DNA of 27,804 nucleotides from Clostridiales bacterium UBA3277 (GTDB lineage: Bacteria > Bacillota > Clostridia > Oscillospirales > Oscillospiraceae): assembly GCA_002362145.1 (NCBI GenBank), contig DETX01000100.1:20602-48405 (forward strand), in the 5' to 3' direction. A model generated the notes under the pieces. That model was not told the DNA's origin, made no database searches, and worked only from the letters and a program-made list of their open reading frames with translations. The translations under genes were made by a program, and so were the position numbers. Shown one piece after another: positions 1 through 5,713 of this stretch. Positions within the stretch are counted from its first letter, which is position 1. Each line of letters starts with the position of its first letter.

Positions 1-1397
1 TGGAGCGCCGGTTCCAGCCCGTGACCGTGGTGGAGCCCACCATTGCCGAGGCCAGCCAGATTGTCCAGGGCCTGGCCAAGACCTATTCGGACTTCCATAA
101 GGTCCAGATTTCTCCGGAGATTGCCCACCAGTGCGTGATTCTCTCCGAGCGCTACATCACCGACCGCTTCCTGCCGGATAAGGCCATCGACCTGCTGGAT
201 GAGGCATGCTCCGACGTGAATCTCCAGTGCAAAGAGCTGGGAGAGCTGGAAAAGCTGAAAAAAGAGCGGGATGACTATGAGCTGGAGCTTCGGATGCTGA
301 ACGAGCAGACGGAAAACCAGGACTATGAGCGCCTTGCTCTGATCCGCAGCAAGCTCATGCAGCTTGCCGCCAAAATTGAGGAACTGGAGGCGCTGCCCAA
401 GCCCACCGTGACCATGGAAAACCTGGCCAGAATCATTGAGATGTGGACAAAAATCCCCGCCTCCAAAATTAAAGCCCAGGAGTACGAGCAGATCAAGGGC
501 CTTTCCCGGCGTCTGAAGGAGCACATCGTGGGCCAGGACGAGGCCGTGGAGGCAGTTTCCCGGGCCATCCGCCGCAGCCGGGTGGGTATTTCCCCCAAGA
601 AAAAGCCGGTGTCCTTCATTTTCGTGGGCCCCACCGGCGTTGGCAAGACGGAGCTGGTCAAGCGGCTTGCGTCGGACCTGTTCGACAGCGTTGACAGCCT
701 CATCCGGCTGGATATGTCGGAGTATATGGAAAAGCACACGGTCTCCAAGCTCATCGGCTCCCCTCCGGGCTATGTGGGCTATGACGAGGCCGGCCAGCTT
801 ACGGAGAAAATCCGCCGCCGTCCCTACAGCGTGGTGCTCTTTGACGAGATCGAGAAGGCCCATCCGGACGTGCTGAACATCCTGCTGCAGGTTCTGGACG
901 ACGGCCGCATCACCGATGCCCAGGGCCGGGTGGTGAACTTTGAGAACACCATCATCGTCATGACCTCCAATGCCGGCTCCGAGGGCCGGGTAGGGGGCAT
1001 GGGCTTTGACCGCAGCGAGAAGGACCGGACGAAAGAAAAGACCATGGGCGCTCTGCGGGAATTCCTGCGGCCGGAATTCCTCAACCGTGTGGACGAGATC
1101 ATCACCTTCAATCCGCTGACCAAGGAGAACTTCCTGGGCATCGGGGACATCATGCTCTCGGAGCTGAAGCAGAGCCTGGCTTCCCGGGGACTGGAGCTTA
1201 CCTGGACGGAGGAGGTGCGGCAGCATCTCACCGATCAGGCGTTTTCCACCACCTACGGCGCCCGGAATCTCCGCCGGACCATCCAGCGGGAGCTGGAGGA
1301 CCCGATCTCCGAGGCCATCATCGACTCCTTCGAGAAGCCCATTTCCGCCATCCATGCCTATGTGGAGCAGGGCGGCATCCGGCTGGATATCCAATAA
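1..1397 (+). CDS. clpC: ClpC-type ATP-dependent unfoldase, 3' part (5' end outside window)
   Basis: This is a Hsp100/Clp AAA+ unfoldase that would feed substrates to the ClpP peptidase in the cytosol. The open frame runs in from the left edge. Its first visible residues, ERRFQPV, match the arginine-finger end of the first AAA+ module, so the GTG at 21 is internal and not the start. Next comes a short coiled coil (about 210-400 nt), the size expected for ClpC and shorter than the ClpB M-domain. The second AAA+ module follows, with Walker A GPTGVGKTEL (about 629-658), the pore-loop motif GSPPGYVGY, Walker B VVLFDEIEKAHPD and the PEFLNRVDEII sensor region. A GMGF segment (MGF at 999-1007) sits where ClpC/ClpA carry the ClpP-binding loop, which supports a ClpP partner rather than a ClpB-type disaggregase. 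The family call is firm; the ClpC rather than ClpA-like label is inferred. Confidence 0.88.
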   Translation, partial: ERRFQPVTVVEPTIAEASQIVQGLAKTYSDFHKVQISPEIAHQCVILSERYITDRFLPDKAIDLLDEACSDVNLQCKELGELEKLKKERDDYELELRMLNEQTENQDYERLALIRSKLMQLAAKIEELEALPKPTVTMENLARIIEMWTKIPASKIKAQEYEQIKGLSRRLKEHIVGQDEAVEAVSRAIRRSRVGISPKKKPVSFIFVGPTGVGKTELVKRLASDLFDSVDSLIRLDMSEYMEKHTVSKLIGSPPGYVGYDEAGQLTEKIRRRPYSVVLFDEIEKAHPDVLNILLQVLDDGRITDAQGRVVNFENTIIVMTSNAGSEGRVGGMGFDRSEKDRTKEKTMGALREFLRPEFLNRVDEIITFNPLTKENFLGIGDIMLSELKQSLASRGLELTWTEEVRQHLTDQAFSTTYGARNLRRTIQRELEDPISEAIIDSFEKPISAIHAYVEQGGIRLDIQ

Positions 1398-1407
1398 AGA
1401 AAAAAGC

Positions 1408-1440
1408 ACCGTGCGCAGTTTTCGCGCACGGTATTTTTTG
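1408..1440 (+). terminator. Rho-independent terminator after clpC
   Basis: A 9-bp perfect stem (1408-1416 with 1424-1432) with a 7-nt loop is followed by ATTTTTTG. An A-rich run precedes the stem, so it can also work on the reverse strand for the convergent LCP gene. Confidence 0.85.
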
Positions 1441-1446
1441 TGGGAA

Positions 1447-1476
1447 ATGCCCCCGGTAAAGCCATACCGGGGGCAT
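1447..1476 (-). terminator. Stem-loop downstream of LCP gene
   Basis: A perfect 12-bp stem (1447-1458 with 1465-1476) and 6-nt loop lie seven bases beyond the LCP stop codon. On the reverse strand only TTT follows, so it probably acts together with the hairpin at 1408-1432 as a double convergent terminator. Confidence 0.6.
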
Positions 1477-1482
1477 TGACGT

Positions 1483-2664
1483 TTACTTTTTTGCTTTGGG
1501 GTTTTCGGGCAGCTCCTGACCGGTAGTCAGTGCGGTCATGTATTTGGTGTTGAAATCCTTGGAGAACTGGAGCACGCTGGATTCTACGCCGCCGATGTCG
1601 ATCATCTCGCCCCAGTACTGCCCCTCCACCGGACAGGTGCCGGTCTCGATTTTCAGCTGCGGCAGGATGGGAAGAACGGTCCACATACAGTTGAGGATAT
1701 CCTCGTTTGTCATGTTGGTGGTGATGATGCCCAGGGACTGCTCCACAACGTACTGCAAATCCCCCAGCTCCATCTGCTTCAGCTTGTCGATCACGGCGGT
1801 GATGAGCTTGCGCTGACGCTCGGTCCGCTTGATGTCGCTGTCGTGATCGCCCTTGGCCTTTCGCATACGGGCGTAGGAAAGGGCTGCCATACCATCCAGA
1901 TACTGAAGGCCCGGCTGCACATCATAGTAAACAAACCGGTCATCGTTGTTCAGGTACTCTGCCTCGTCCTCGGTGATCTCAATTTCCACACCGTCGAGGA
2001 GGTTGAGAATGTCGATGAAACCGTCGAAGTTCACTTCGATATCGTAGTCAATCTCCACACCGAAGTTGTTGTAGATGCACTCATTGGCCATCTGCATGGC
2101 GCCGCCCACATCGCCCCACAGGTATCCCAGGTGATAGGCCATGTTGATCCGGTTCTTGCCGCAGGTGTACTTGCGGCCGTTGGGGTCCACATAGTCCGGC
2201 AGCTTTACGTAGGTGTCCCGCATAAAGGAGGTCAGGGTCAAGGTCTTGGTCTCCATATTCAACGTGGCCAGAATTTGGGTATCGGCCATCCGTCCGTTTT
2301 CAGACTTTTCGCCGGCCCGCTCCTGCTGGCCGACCAGCAGAATGTTGATGACCTTCTTGCCCAGAACCTCGTTGGGAAGGGTGGTCTCGGTGGTGGTCTC
2401 CTCCGTCGTCTCCTCGGAGGTGGGAGCGGTCTCTTCCGTGGTGGCGGAAGGCAGCGTGACCAGCTGCTCTGTGGTTTCGGGGGCCTGGACCTGGGGGGCC
2501 TTGGCCATTGTGGATTTATATACCATAACGCCGATCAGTACGGCAAGCACCACAATCAGCACCACGGCAATGGTGATCAGGGCAATCATGCCCCCGCCCA
2601 TGCCGGACTTTTTGCGGCCATGCTGGTGACCGTTGTTGTTTGCGTAACGTCCGCCTTTACTCAT
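1483..2664 (-). CDS. LytR-CpsA-Psr (LCP) family cell-wall glycopolymer ligase
   Basis: A membrane-anchored LCP protein of 393 residues. Family members transfer undecaprenyl-linked glycopolymers onto peptidoglycan outside the membrane. The N terminus is a short basic cytoplasmic tail starting MSKGGRY, followed by one transmembrane helix (about residues 26-48). A Thr/Glu-rich linker (about 60-98) leads to the LCP domain. This begins at the strand reading INILLVGQQ, continues through the SFMRDTYVKLPD motif and NNFGVEIDYD, and ends with the conserved Arg-rich LSYARMRK...RTERQRKLI block. The start is fixed by AGGAGG (2672-2677) seven bases upstream. A sigma-A promoter lies at 2704-2732. It is a clear paralogue of the gene at 5714-6889. 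Which polymer it attaches cannot be told from the sequence, because no teichoic acid or capsule genes are nearby. Confidence 0.9.
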   Translation of the reverse strand: MSKGGRYANNNGHQHGRKKSGMGGGMIALITIAVVLIVVLAVLIGVMVYKSTMAKAPQVQAPETTEQLVTLPSATTEETAPTSEETTEETTTETTLPNEVLGKKVINILLVGQQERAGEKSENGRMADTQILATLNMETKTLTLTSFMRDTYVKLPDYVDPNGRKYTCGKNRINMAYHLGYLWGDVGGAMQMANECIYNNFGVEIDYDIEVNFDGFIDILNLLDGVEIEITEDEAEYLNNDDRFVYYDVQPGLQYLDGMAALSYARMRKAKGDHDSDIKRTERQRKLITAVIDKLKQMELGDLQYVVEQSLGIITTNMTNEDILNCMWTVLPILPQLKIETGTCPVEGQYWGEMIDIGGVESSVLQFSKDFNTKYMTALTTGQELPENPKAKK

Positions 2665-2703
2665 TCGGATGCCTCCTGGAATCGAAGTATTTCATGAAAA
2701 GGA

Positions 2704-2732
2704 ATTATACCATGGATAAACGGGAAATACAA
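2704..2732 (-). promoter_or_regulatory. Sigma-A promoter for LCP gene
   Basis: Reverse strand: -35 TTGTAT (2727-2732), 17-bp spacer, -10 TATAAT (2704-2709), with TGG just before the -10 (extended -10). It lies 40 bases upstream of the ATG. Confidence 0.8.
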
Positions 2733-2747
2733 GCATTTTCGCGAAAA

Positions 2748-2782
2748 AACCGGAAAGAAAGGCGGCGGTAAGAACCGCCGCC
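2748..2782 (-). terminator. Rho-independent terminator of the LCP-head gene
   Basis: A 9-bp GC stem (2761-2769 with 2774-2782) and 4-nt loop are followed on the reverse strand by TTTCTTTCC and then a further T-run. It separates the 133-residue gene from the LCP gene downstream. Confidence 0.75.
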
Positions 2783-2792
2783 CGTTGCGCGC

Positions 2793-3194
2793 TTACGCGG
2801 CAGGCTCGGAGACGGGCTCAGAGCTTTCGCCGTCCTCCGGCGTACCCGGGGTATCCTGGGAAGCGGGGTCCTGGCTCTCCGCCGGGGCCTCATCCTCGAT
2901 TTGGGGTTCCCCGCCGTCGTCCTCGGGCTCAGTATATTTGTCTGGGTTGTAGGTGGCCCAGTCCAGGATATCCTCTGCAGAGACATCCTGATGAATGACT
3001 TCCGCCCGGTTGATATTGCCCAGAAGGCCGTGGAGATACTGATAGACCACCACCACCGCGATGGCCGCAAGCAGCAGCAGCACCGCCAGGATGATAAGAA
3101 ACACCTTCCAGCCCGTTGCCATTTTCTTCTTGCCGGTTTGACCGGGTTGGCCGGCTTTCCTGTTTTTACTCAGGTAACGTCCACCTTTTGCCAT
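2793..3194 (-). CDS. Small single-span membrane protein resembling the N-terminal head of an LCP protein
   Basis: A 133-residue protein with no catalytic domain that I can recognise. It opens with MAKGGRY, almost the same tag as the neighbouring LCP gene (MSKGGRY). A Lys/Gly/Gln-rich basic stretch follows, then one strong transmembrane helix (about 31-54), then a short extracytoplasmic segment containing NINRAEV. The last 50 residues are acidic and rich in Pro, Ser and Glu. By the positive-inside rule the tail should lie outside the membrane. An AGGAGG site (3203-3208) and an excellent promoter (3231-3259) argue that it is expressed. It may be a truncated LCP paralogue kept as a membrane tether, or an independent small protein sharing the same cytoplasmic tag. 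Function unknown. Confidence 0.72.
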   Translation of the reverse strand: MAKGGRYLSKNRKAGQPGQTGKKKMATGWKVFLIILAVLLLLAAIAVVVVYQYLHGLLGNINRAEVIHQDVSAEDILDWATYNPDKYTEPEDDGGEPQIEDEAPAESQDPASQDTPGTPEDGESSEPVSEPAA

Positions 3195-3230
3195 AGGATA
3201 CGCCTCCTGTCACTTTTTTAATTTTTTGTA

Positions 3231-3259
3231 ATTATATCACAGGAACCTCTGACACGCAA
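3231..3259 (-). promoter_or_regulatory. Sigma-A promoter for LCP-head gene
   Basis: Reverse strand: -35 TTGCGT (3254-3259), 17-bp spacer, TATAAT (3231-3236), extended by TGA. Confidence 0.8.
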
Positions 3260-3273
3260 GAGCTTTTTCGTGA

Positions 3274-3305
3274 ATAAAATGTGGACGACCAAAGGCCGTC
3301 CACAT
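3274..3305 (-). terminator. Terminator after polyferredoxin gene
   Basis: Stem 3279-3290 with 3294-3305 has one A-C mismatch and a 3-nt loop. On the reverse strand it is followed by TTTATT. It lies seven bases past the ferredoxin stop codon. Confidence 0.7.
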
Positions 3306-3312
3306 GAGGGAT

Positions 3313-3702
3313 TTACTTTTCCACGATCTCCAGCAGCTCCATGGGGCAGGCCTTGACGCAGATGCCGCAGGCGATGCACTTGGAGGCGGGGCCGTCCTGG
3401 GGCAGGACCATGACCTTCATGGGGCAGGCCTCCACGCACTTGCCGCAGCCGACGCACTTCTTCTTGTTGATCATGTACACGCCGGTTTTGGGGTTCTGGG
3501 TGATGGCCTCGTGCTCACAGGTGCGCATACACTTGCCACACTGGATGCAGGTATTGGGCTTGGCACCGCCGTTTTTCCCGGCAACGATCTGGATGCAGGA
3601 CTTGGTGATGTCGAATTCCTTATAGAAAGCCTCGGCGCAGGCCTGGGCGCATTGCAGGCAGGCCATGCATTCGATGTTTTTCTTAGCAGCGAGCTTTTTC
3701 AT
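3313..3702 (-). CDS. Polyferredoxin with four [4Fe-4S] motifs
   Basis: A soluble electron carrier of 129 residues. Four complete CxxCxxCxxxC motifs are visible: Cys 12/15/18/22, 52/55/58/62, 83/86/89/93 and 109/112/115/119. The last two are followed by Pro, as in bacterial ferredoxins. One extra Cys is at 36. The spacing differs from DmsB/FdnH-type subunits, which have two motifs with longer gaps, so a plain polyferredoxin or HydN-like electron-transfer protein fits better. There is no signal peptide or membrane helix. The ATG at 3702 is chosen over longer upstream readings because of AAAGGAG (about 3714-3720) and the promoter at 3742-3769. No redox enzyme flanks it, so its partner is not evident; it is monocistronic. 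Confidence 0.85.
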   Translation of the reverse strand: MKKLAAKKNIECMACLQCAQACAEAFYKEFDITKSCIQIVAGKNGGAKPNTCIQCGKCMRTCEHEAITQNPKTGVYMINKKKCVGCGKCVEACPMKVMVLPQDGPASKCIACGICVKACPMELLEIVEK

Positions 3703-3741
3703 AGCGGAAAACTCTCCTTTATTTATTTTGAATTCAAATCT

Positions 3742-3769
3742 ATTATACAGGACTGAAGAAAAAAAGCAA
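3742..3769 (-). promoter_or_regulatory. Sigma-A promoter for polyferredoxin
   Basis: Reverse strand: -35 TTGCTT (3764-3769), 16-bp spacer, TATAAT (3742-3747). Confidence 0.72.
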
Positions 3770-3858
3770 TAGCAATTTCCGTTTTCCGACAATGGAATAA
3801 ACCGGGACCATGGCGGCAATACTAGTGGCGAAGCAAGAAACTTTTGGAGGTATGAAAA

Positions 3859-4161
3859 ATGAAAAAAATCTTTATGCTCCTGACCGTACTGGTCCTTACG
3901 GGATCTCTGGCCGCCTGCGGCTGCACCAATGGAAACATGACCACTACAGCGCCCACGACCCGGGCCACCACTGCTCCCACCACCGCCACCACCGCGGCTA
4001 CCACGGCCACCACCCAGGCGACGACGGAAGCCACGACCCACACCACTGGGGAGACCGATACCACGGCAGCCACCGACACGACCCTGGATACCGAGGAAAC
4101 CTATGCTGGGACCGACGCGGGCCGTGCAGCCGCCCGGGGAAACAGCGGTTTGAACGGCTGA
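3859..4161 (+). CDS. Small Thr-rich lipoprotein, function unknown
   Basis: A 100-residue secreted lipoprotein. The signal peptide (residues 1-19) has a Lys-rich n-region, a hydrophobic core and a lipobox LAAC with lipidated Cys20. The mature chain is dominated by Thr and Ala in short repeats (TTA, ATT, TTE) to about residue 80, and ends in a Gly/Ala/Arg-rich tail. It would be an extended, possibly O-glycosylated spacer at the outer membrane face; glycosylation is inference. An ATG at 3852 is in another frame; GGAGG (3846-3850) is eight bases from the chosen ATG. No catalytic domain is present. It could be the stub of a longer lipoprotein that lost its C-terminal domain, but no frameshifted continuation is visible. 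Upstream, no convincing sigma-A promoter could be read. Confidence 0.75.
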   Translation: MKKIFMLLTVLVLTGSLAACGCTNGNMTTTAPTTRATTAPTTATTAATTATTQATTEATTHTTGETDTTAATDTTLDTEETYAGTDAGRAAARGNSGLNG

Positions 4162-4200
4162 TGCCCCATCCGGGGAACCCTCCCCGGATACATAAAACAA

Positions 4201-4221
4201 CCCTCCGCCTGTGGCGGAGGG
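4201..4221 (+). terminator. Hairpin downstream of the Thr-rich lipoprotein
   Basis: A 9-bp perfect stem (4201-4209 with 4213-4221) and a 3-nt loop are followed by CTTCTTGGTT, a weak U-tract. A smaller 7-bp palindrome precedes it at 4170-4187. Confidence 0.5.
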
Positions 4222-4256
4222 CTTCTTGGTTACTGTTAGATGGCTATAAGCAGTGG

Positions 4257-4287
4257 TATGTCCCTCTGCCGTGGCCAGAGGGACATA
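4257..4287 (-). terminator. Palindrome downstream of the PyrF-like gene
   Basis: A 12-bp perfect stem (4257-4268 with 4276-4287) lies just past the stop of the reverse-strand PyrF-like gene. It lacks a U-tract on the reverse strand. Its core closely resembles the hairpin at 4201-4221, so it may be a convergent terminator partner or a duplicated palindrome. Confidence 0.4.
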
Positions 4288-4291
4288 TCCA

Positions 4292-5164
4292 TTACAGGAT
4301 ATTTACATACCGGGTCAGATTTTTCTTTACCCGGCCAGCGGCGGCCTTGGCCTGGTCCAGATAGTCCCCGCCGTCGCCGCCGGTTTCCTTCCAGGCGCAG
4401 GTGATGGCCGCTCCGCTGATGGCGGCGGCGCCCCGGCCCAGCTTGTCAAAGGCCTGGGCGCAGCTTTTGGCGTTGGCGTTGGGATAGTCCAGCCCGTCGA
4501 GAAGAAGAAACAGCCTGGGGTATTTGCTCCGCAGATTCTTTAGGCTCACGGCGGAGCTGGCGGCGGCCAGCAGTCCCACCCGGGTGTAGCCGTATTTTCC
4601 TACCGTGTCCGCGGCCTCCCGGCCTGCCAGGTCCGCAACGGCCATGTGGACGAGCCGGGAGCCGGTGAGCAGATCCTGCATCTCCGGCGCTGAACGGTTG
4701 GCGGTCCGGGCCACAATGAACAAATCCTTTTTCCCGCCCTGAACATAGGACAGGAAGGGCTTCCACAGATCGCTGCCCAGATAGCTCTGGACGATCAGAC
4801 CGTCACAGGGGAACATACCGTTTTCTCCCCAGATTGCCCTGGCGGCCATTTCGGCGGCGGCAGGGGAGAGCATCTCCGGGGCGTCCAGCAGGACATAGTA
4901 GCCCAGCTTCCGGGCATACTTCAGCACGGCGGACAGTTCCTTTCCGCCGTCCAGCAGGGCGAAGGCGGAAAAGCTCAGATGCAGGGCGGGCACAGTATCC
5001 CGCAGCGCCTCCATGAGCTCCCGGCAGAACCGCCCATAGGCAGCGGCCTCCCGTTTTTCCGCCGCCAGAAGCTGGGGCGGCAGCGCCTCCGGAGAGAGGG
5101 TGAGATCCAGCACAGTGGGATTTTTTGTTCTGCGAATGGCTTCCTGCAATGCGTCGATGGCCAT
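4292..5164 (-). CDS. Orotidine-5'-phosphate decarboxylase-fold protein, predicted catalytically inactive
   Basis: A 290-residue protein whose whole length follows the type-2 PyrF pattern: KNPTVL near residue 14, YLGSD-x-x-KPFL, then IVARTANRSAPEMQDL, and a late ISGAAI segment. PyrF makes UMP from OMP with a Lys-Asp-Lys-Asp tetrad. Here the first Lys position reads His62. The DxKxxD motif reads D94-A-P-E-M-L99, so the second Lys is Pro and the last Asp is Leu. The GLDP strand motif reads LDLTL. The phosphate-binding GYGAQGG and SR-type motifs are also gone. By alignment in my head it should not decarboxylate OMP, although the frame is intact. The ATG at 5164 is preferred over 5203 because of the G-rich site at 5169-5176 and a promoter at 5194-5222. 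It may bind a nucleotide or be regulatory; function unknown. Confidence 0.7.
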   Translation of the reverse strand: MAIDALQEAIRRTKNPTVLDLTLSPEALPPQLLAAEKREAAAYGRFCRELMEALRDTVPALHLSFSAFALLDGGKELSAVLKYARKLGYYVLLDAPEMLSPAAAEMAARAIWGENGMFPCDGLIVQSYLGSDLWKPFLSYVQGGKKDLFIVARTANRSAPEMQDLLTGSRLVHMAVADLAGREAADTVGKYGYTRVGLLAAASSAVSLKNLRSKYPRLFLLLDGLDYPNANAKSCAQAFDKLGRGAAAISGAAITCAWKETGGDGGDYLDQAKAAAGRVKKNLTRYVNIL

Positions 5165-5193
5165 GACACCGCCCCCTGAAATATAATAACTAT

Positions 5194-5222
5194 AGTATAT
5201 CACATTTTGATTCCCAAGAAAA
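5194..5222 (-). promoter_or_regulatory. Extended -10 promoter for the PyrF-like gene
   Basis: Reverse strand: TGA-TATACT (5194-5202), an extended -10, with a weak -35 TTTTCT (5217-5222) at 17 bp. It overlaps the longer possible start at 5203, which supports the start at 5164. Confidence 0.6.
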
Positions 5223-5294
5223 GACCAAATTCCCCCGAATTCGAATGATTTCTCCGGGCATAATAAGGCTATCTAGAGGAAAGGAGGAACAAGT

Positions 5295-5480
5295 ATGAGC
5301 ATGAAAGGCTGGGCAGTGACGGCGGGCCTGGGTGTGGCGGCAGGCGCGGTGGCGGTGCTGATGATGCCCAGGAACAACCCCACCCGGCGTCTGGCGGCCA
5401 GAGCCGCCGACAAGGTGGAGGACGCGGCCTGGAAGGTGTCGGACACCATCCACGACAAACTCGACGATCTGGACTTCTGA
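5295..5480 (+). CDS. 61-residue single-span membrane protein
   Basis: A small protein with a strong AGGAGG site (5282-5287 region) eight bases from the ATG and its own terminator, so it is very probably real. Residues 5-24 form a Gly/Ala-rich transmembrane helix. The rest is a basic then acidic amphipathic segment (NNPTRRLAARAADKVEDAAW) ending in DDLDF. The layout recalls YtxH-type small envelope proteins, but the resemblance is weak and may be only compositional. There is no operon partner; the neighbours are the divergent PyrF-like gene and a separately promoted LCP gene. Function unknown. Confidence 0.72.
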   Translation: MSMKGWAVTAGLGVAAGAVAVLMMPRNNPTRRLAARAADKVEDAAWKVSDTIHDKLDDLDF

Positions 5481-5486
5481 GAAACG

Positions 5487-5521
5487 CCCGCCGGTTTTTG
5501 GGAACCGGCGGGTATTTTTTT
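5487..5521 (+). terminator. Strong Rho-independent terminator
   Basis: A perfect 10-bp stem (5487-5496 with 5503-5512) with a 6-nt loop is followed by TATTTTTTT. Confidence 0.9.
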
Positions 5522-5584
5522 GAAGGGACCGGGCCAGTGGGGCACGGGAATTTGGAATATCTTACAGGTTGCGACAAAAAATGT

Positions 5585-5613
5585 TTGCTTTCGCGGCGCT
5601 CAGGGGGTATGAT
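5585..5613 (+). promoter_or_regulatory. Sigma-A promoter for second LCP gene
   Basis: -35 TTGCTT (5585-5590), 17-bp spacer, -10 TATGAT (5608-5613). It leaves a 5' leader of about 95 nt before the ATG at 5714, in which I see no clear structure. Confidence 0.7.
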
Positions 5614-5713
5614 AGGGAAAAGACGCGTGAAACCATGAATCAAGGTATGCCATCAGGAAGCGATGCCATGCTTTCCGAAGGAACGCGAGAGTTTTTAACC
5701 ATTGGAGGTACTT

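Noticed and set aside
21..23. GTG as start of the Clp gene
   Set aside because: The frame is open to the left edge and encodes conserved AAA+ residues ahead of this codon, so the gene is only cut by the window.
1843..2697. Long forward-strand frame rich in Val, Gly and His
   Set aside because: It is the antisense of the LCP gene, has no ribosome site and shows the composition bias of a shadow frame.
3703..4200. Reverse-strand N-terminal extension of the polyferredoxin
   Set aside because: It runs through the ferredoxin promoter and the complement of the Thr-rich lipoprotein; the sequence is Gly/Arg-biased and the ATG at 3702 has a proper ribosome site.
5614..5713. Riboswitch or attenuator in the leader of the second LCP gene
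   Set aside because: No strong stem-loop plus U-run and no recognisable conserved core could be seen.
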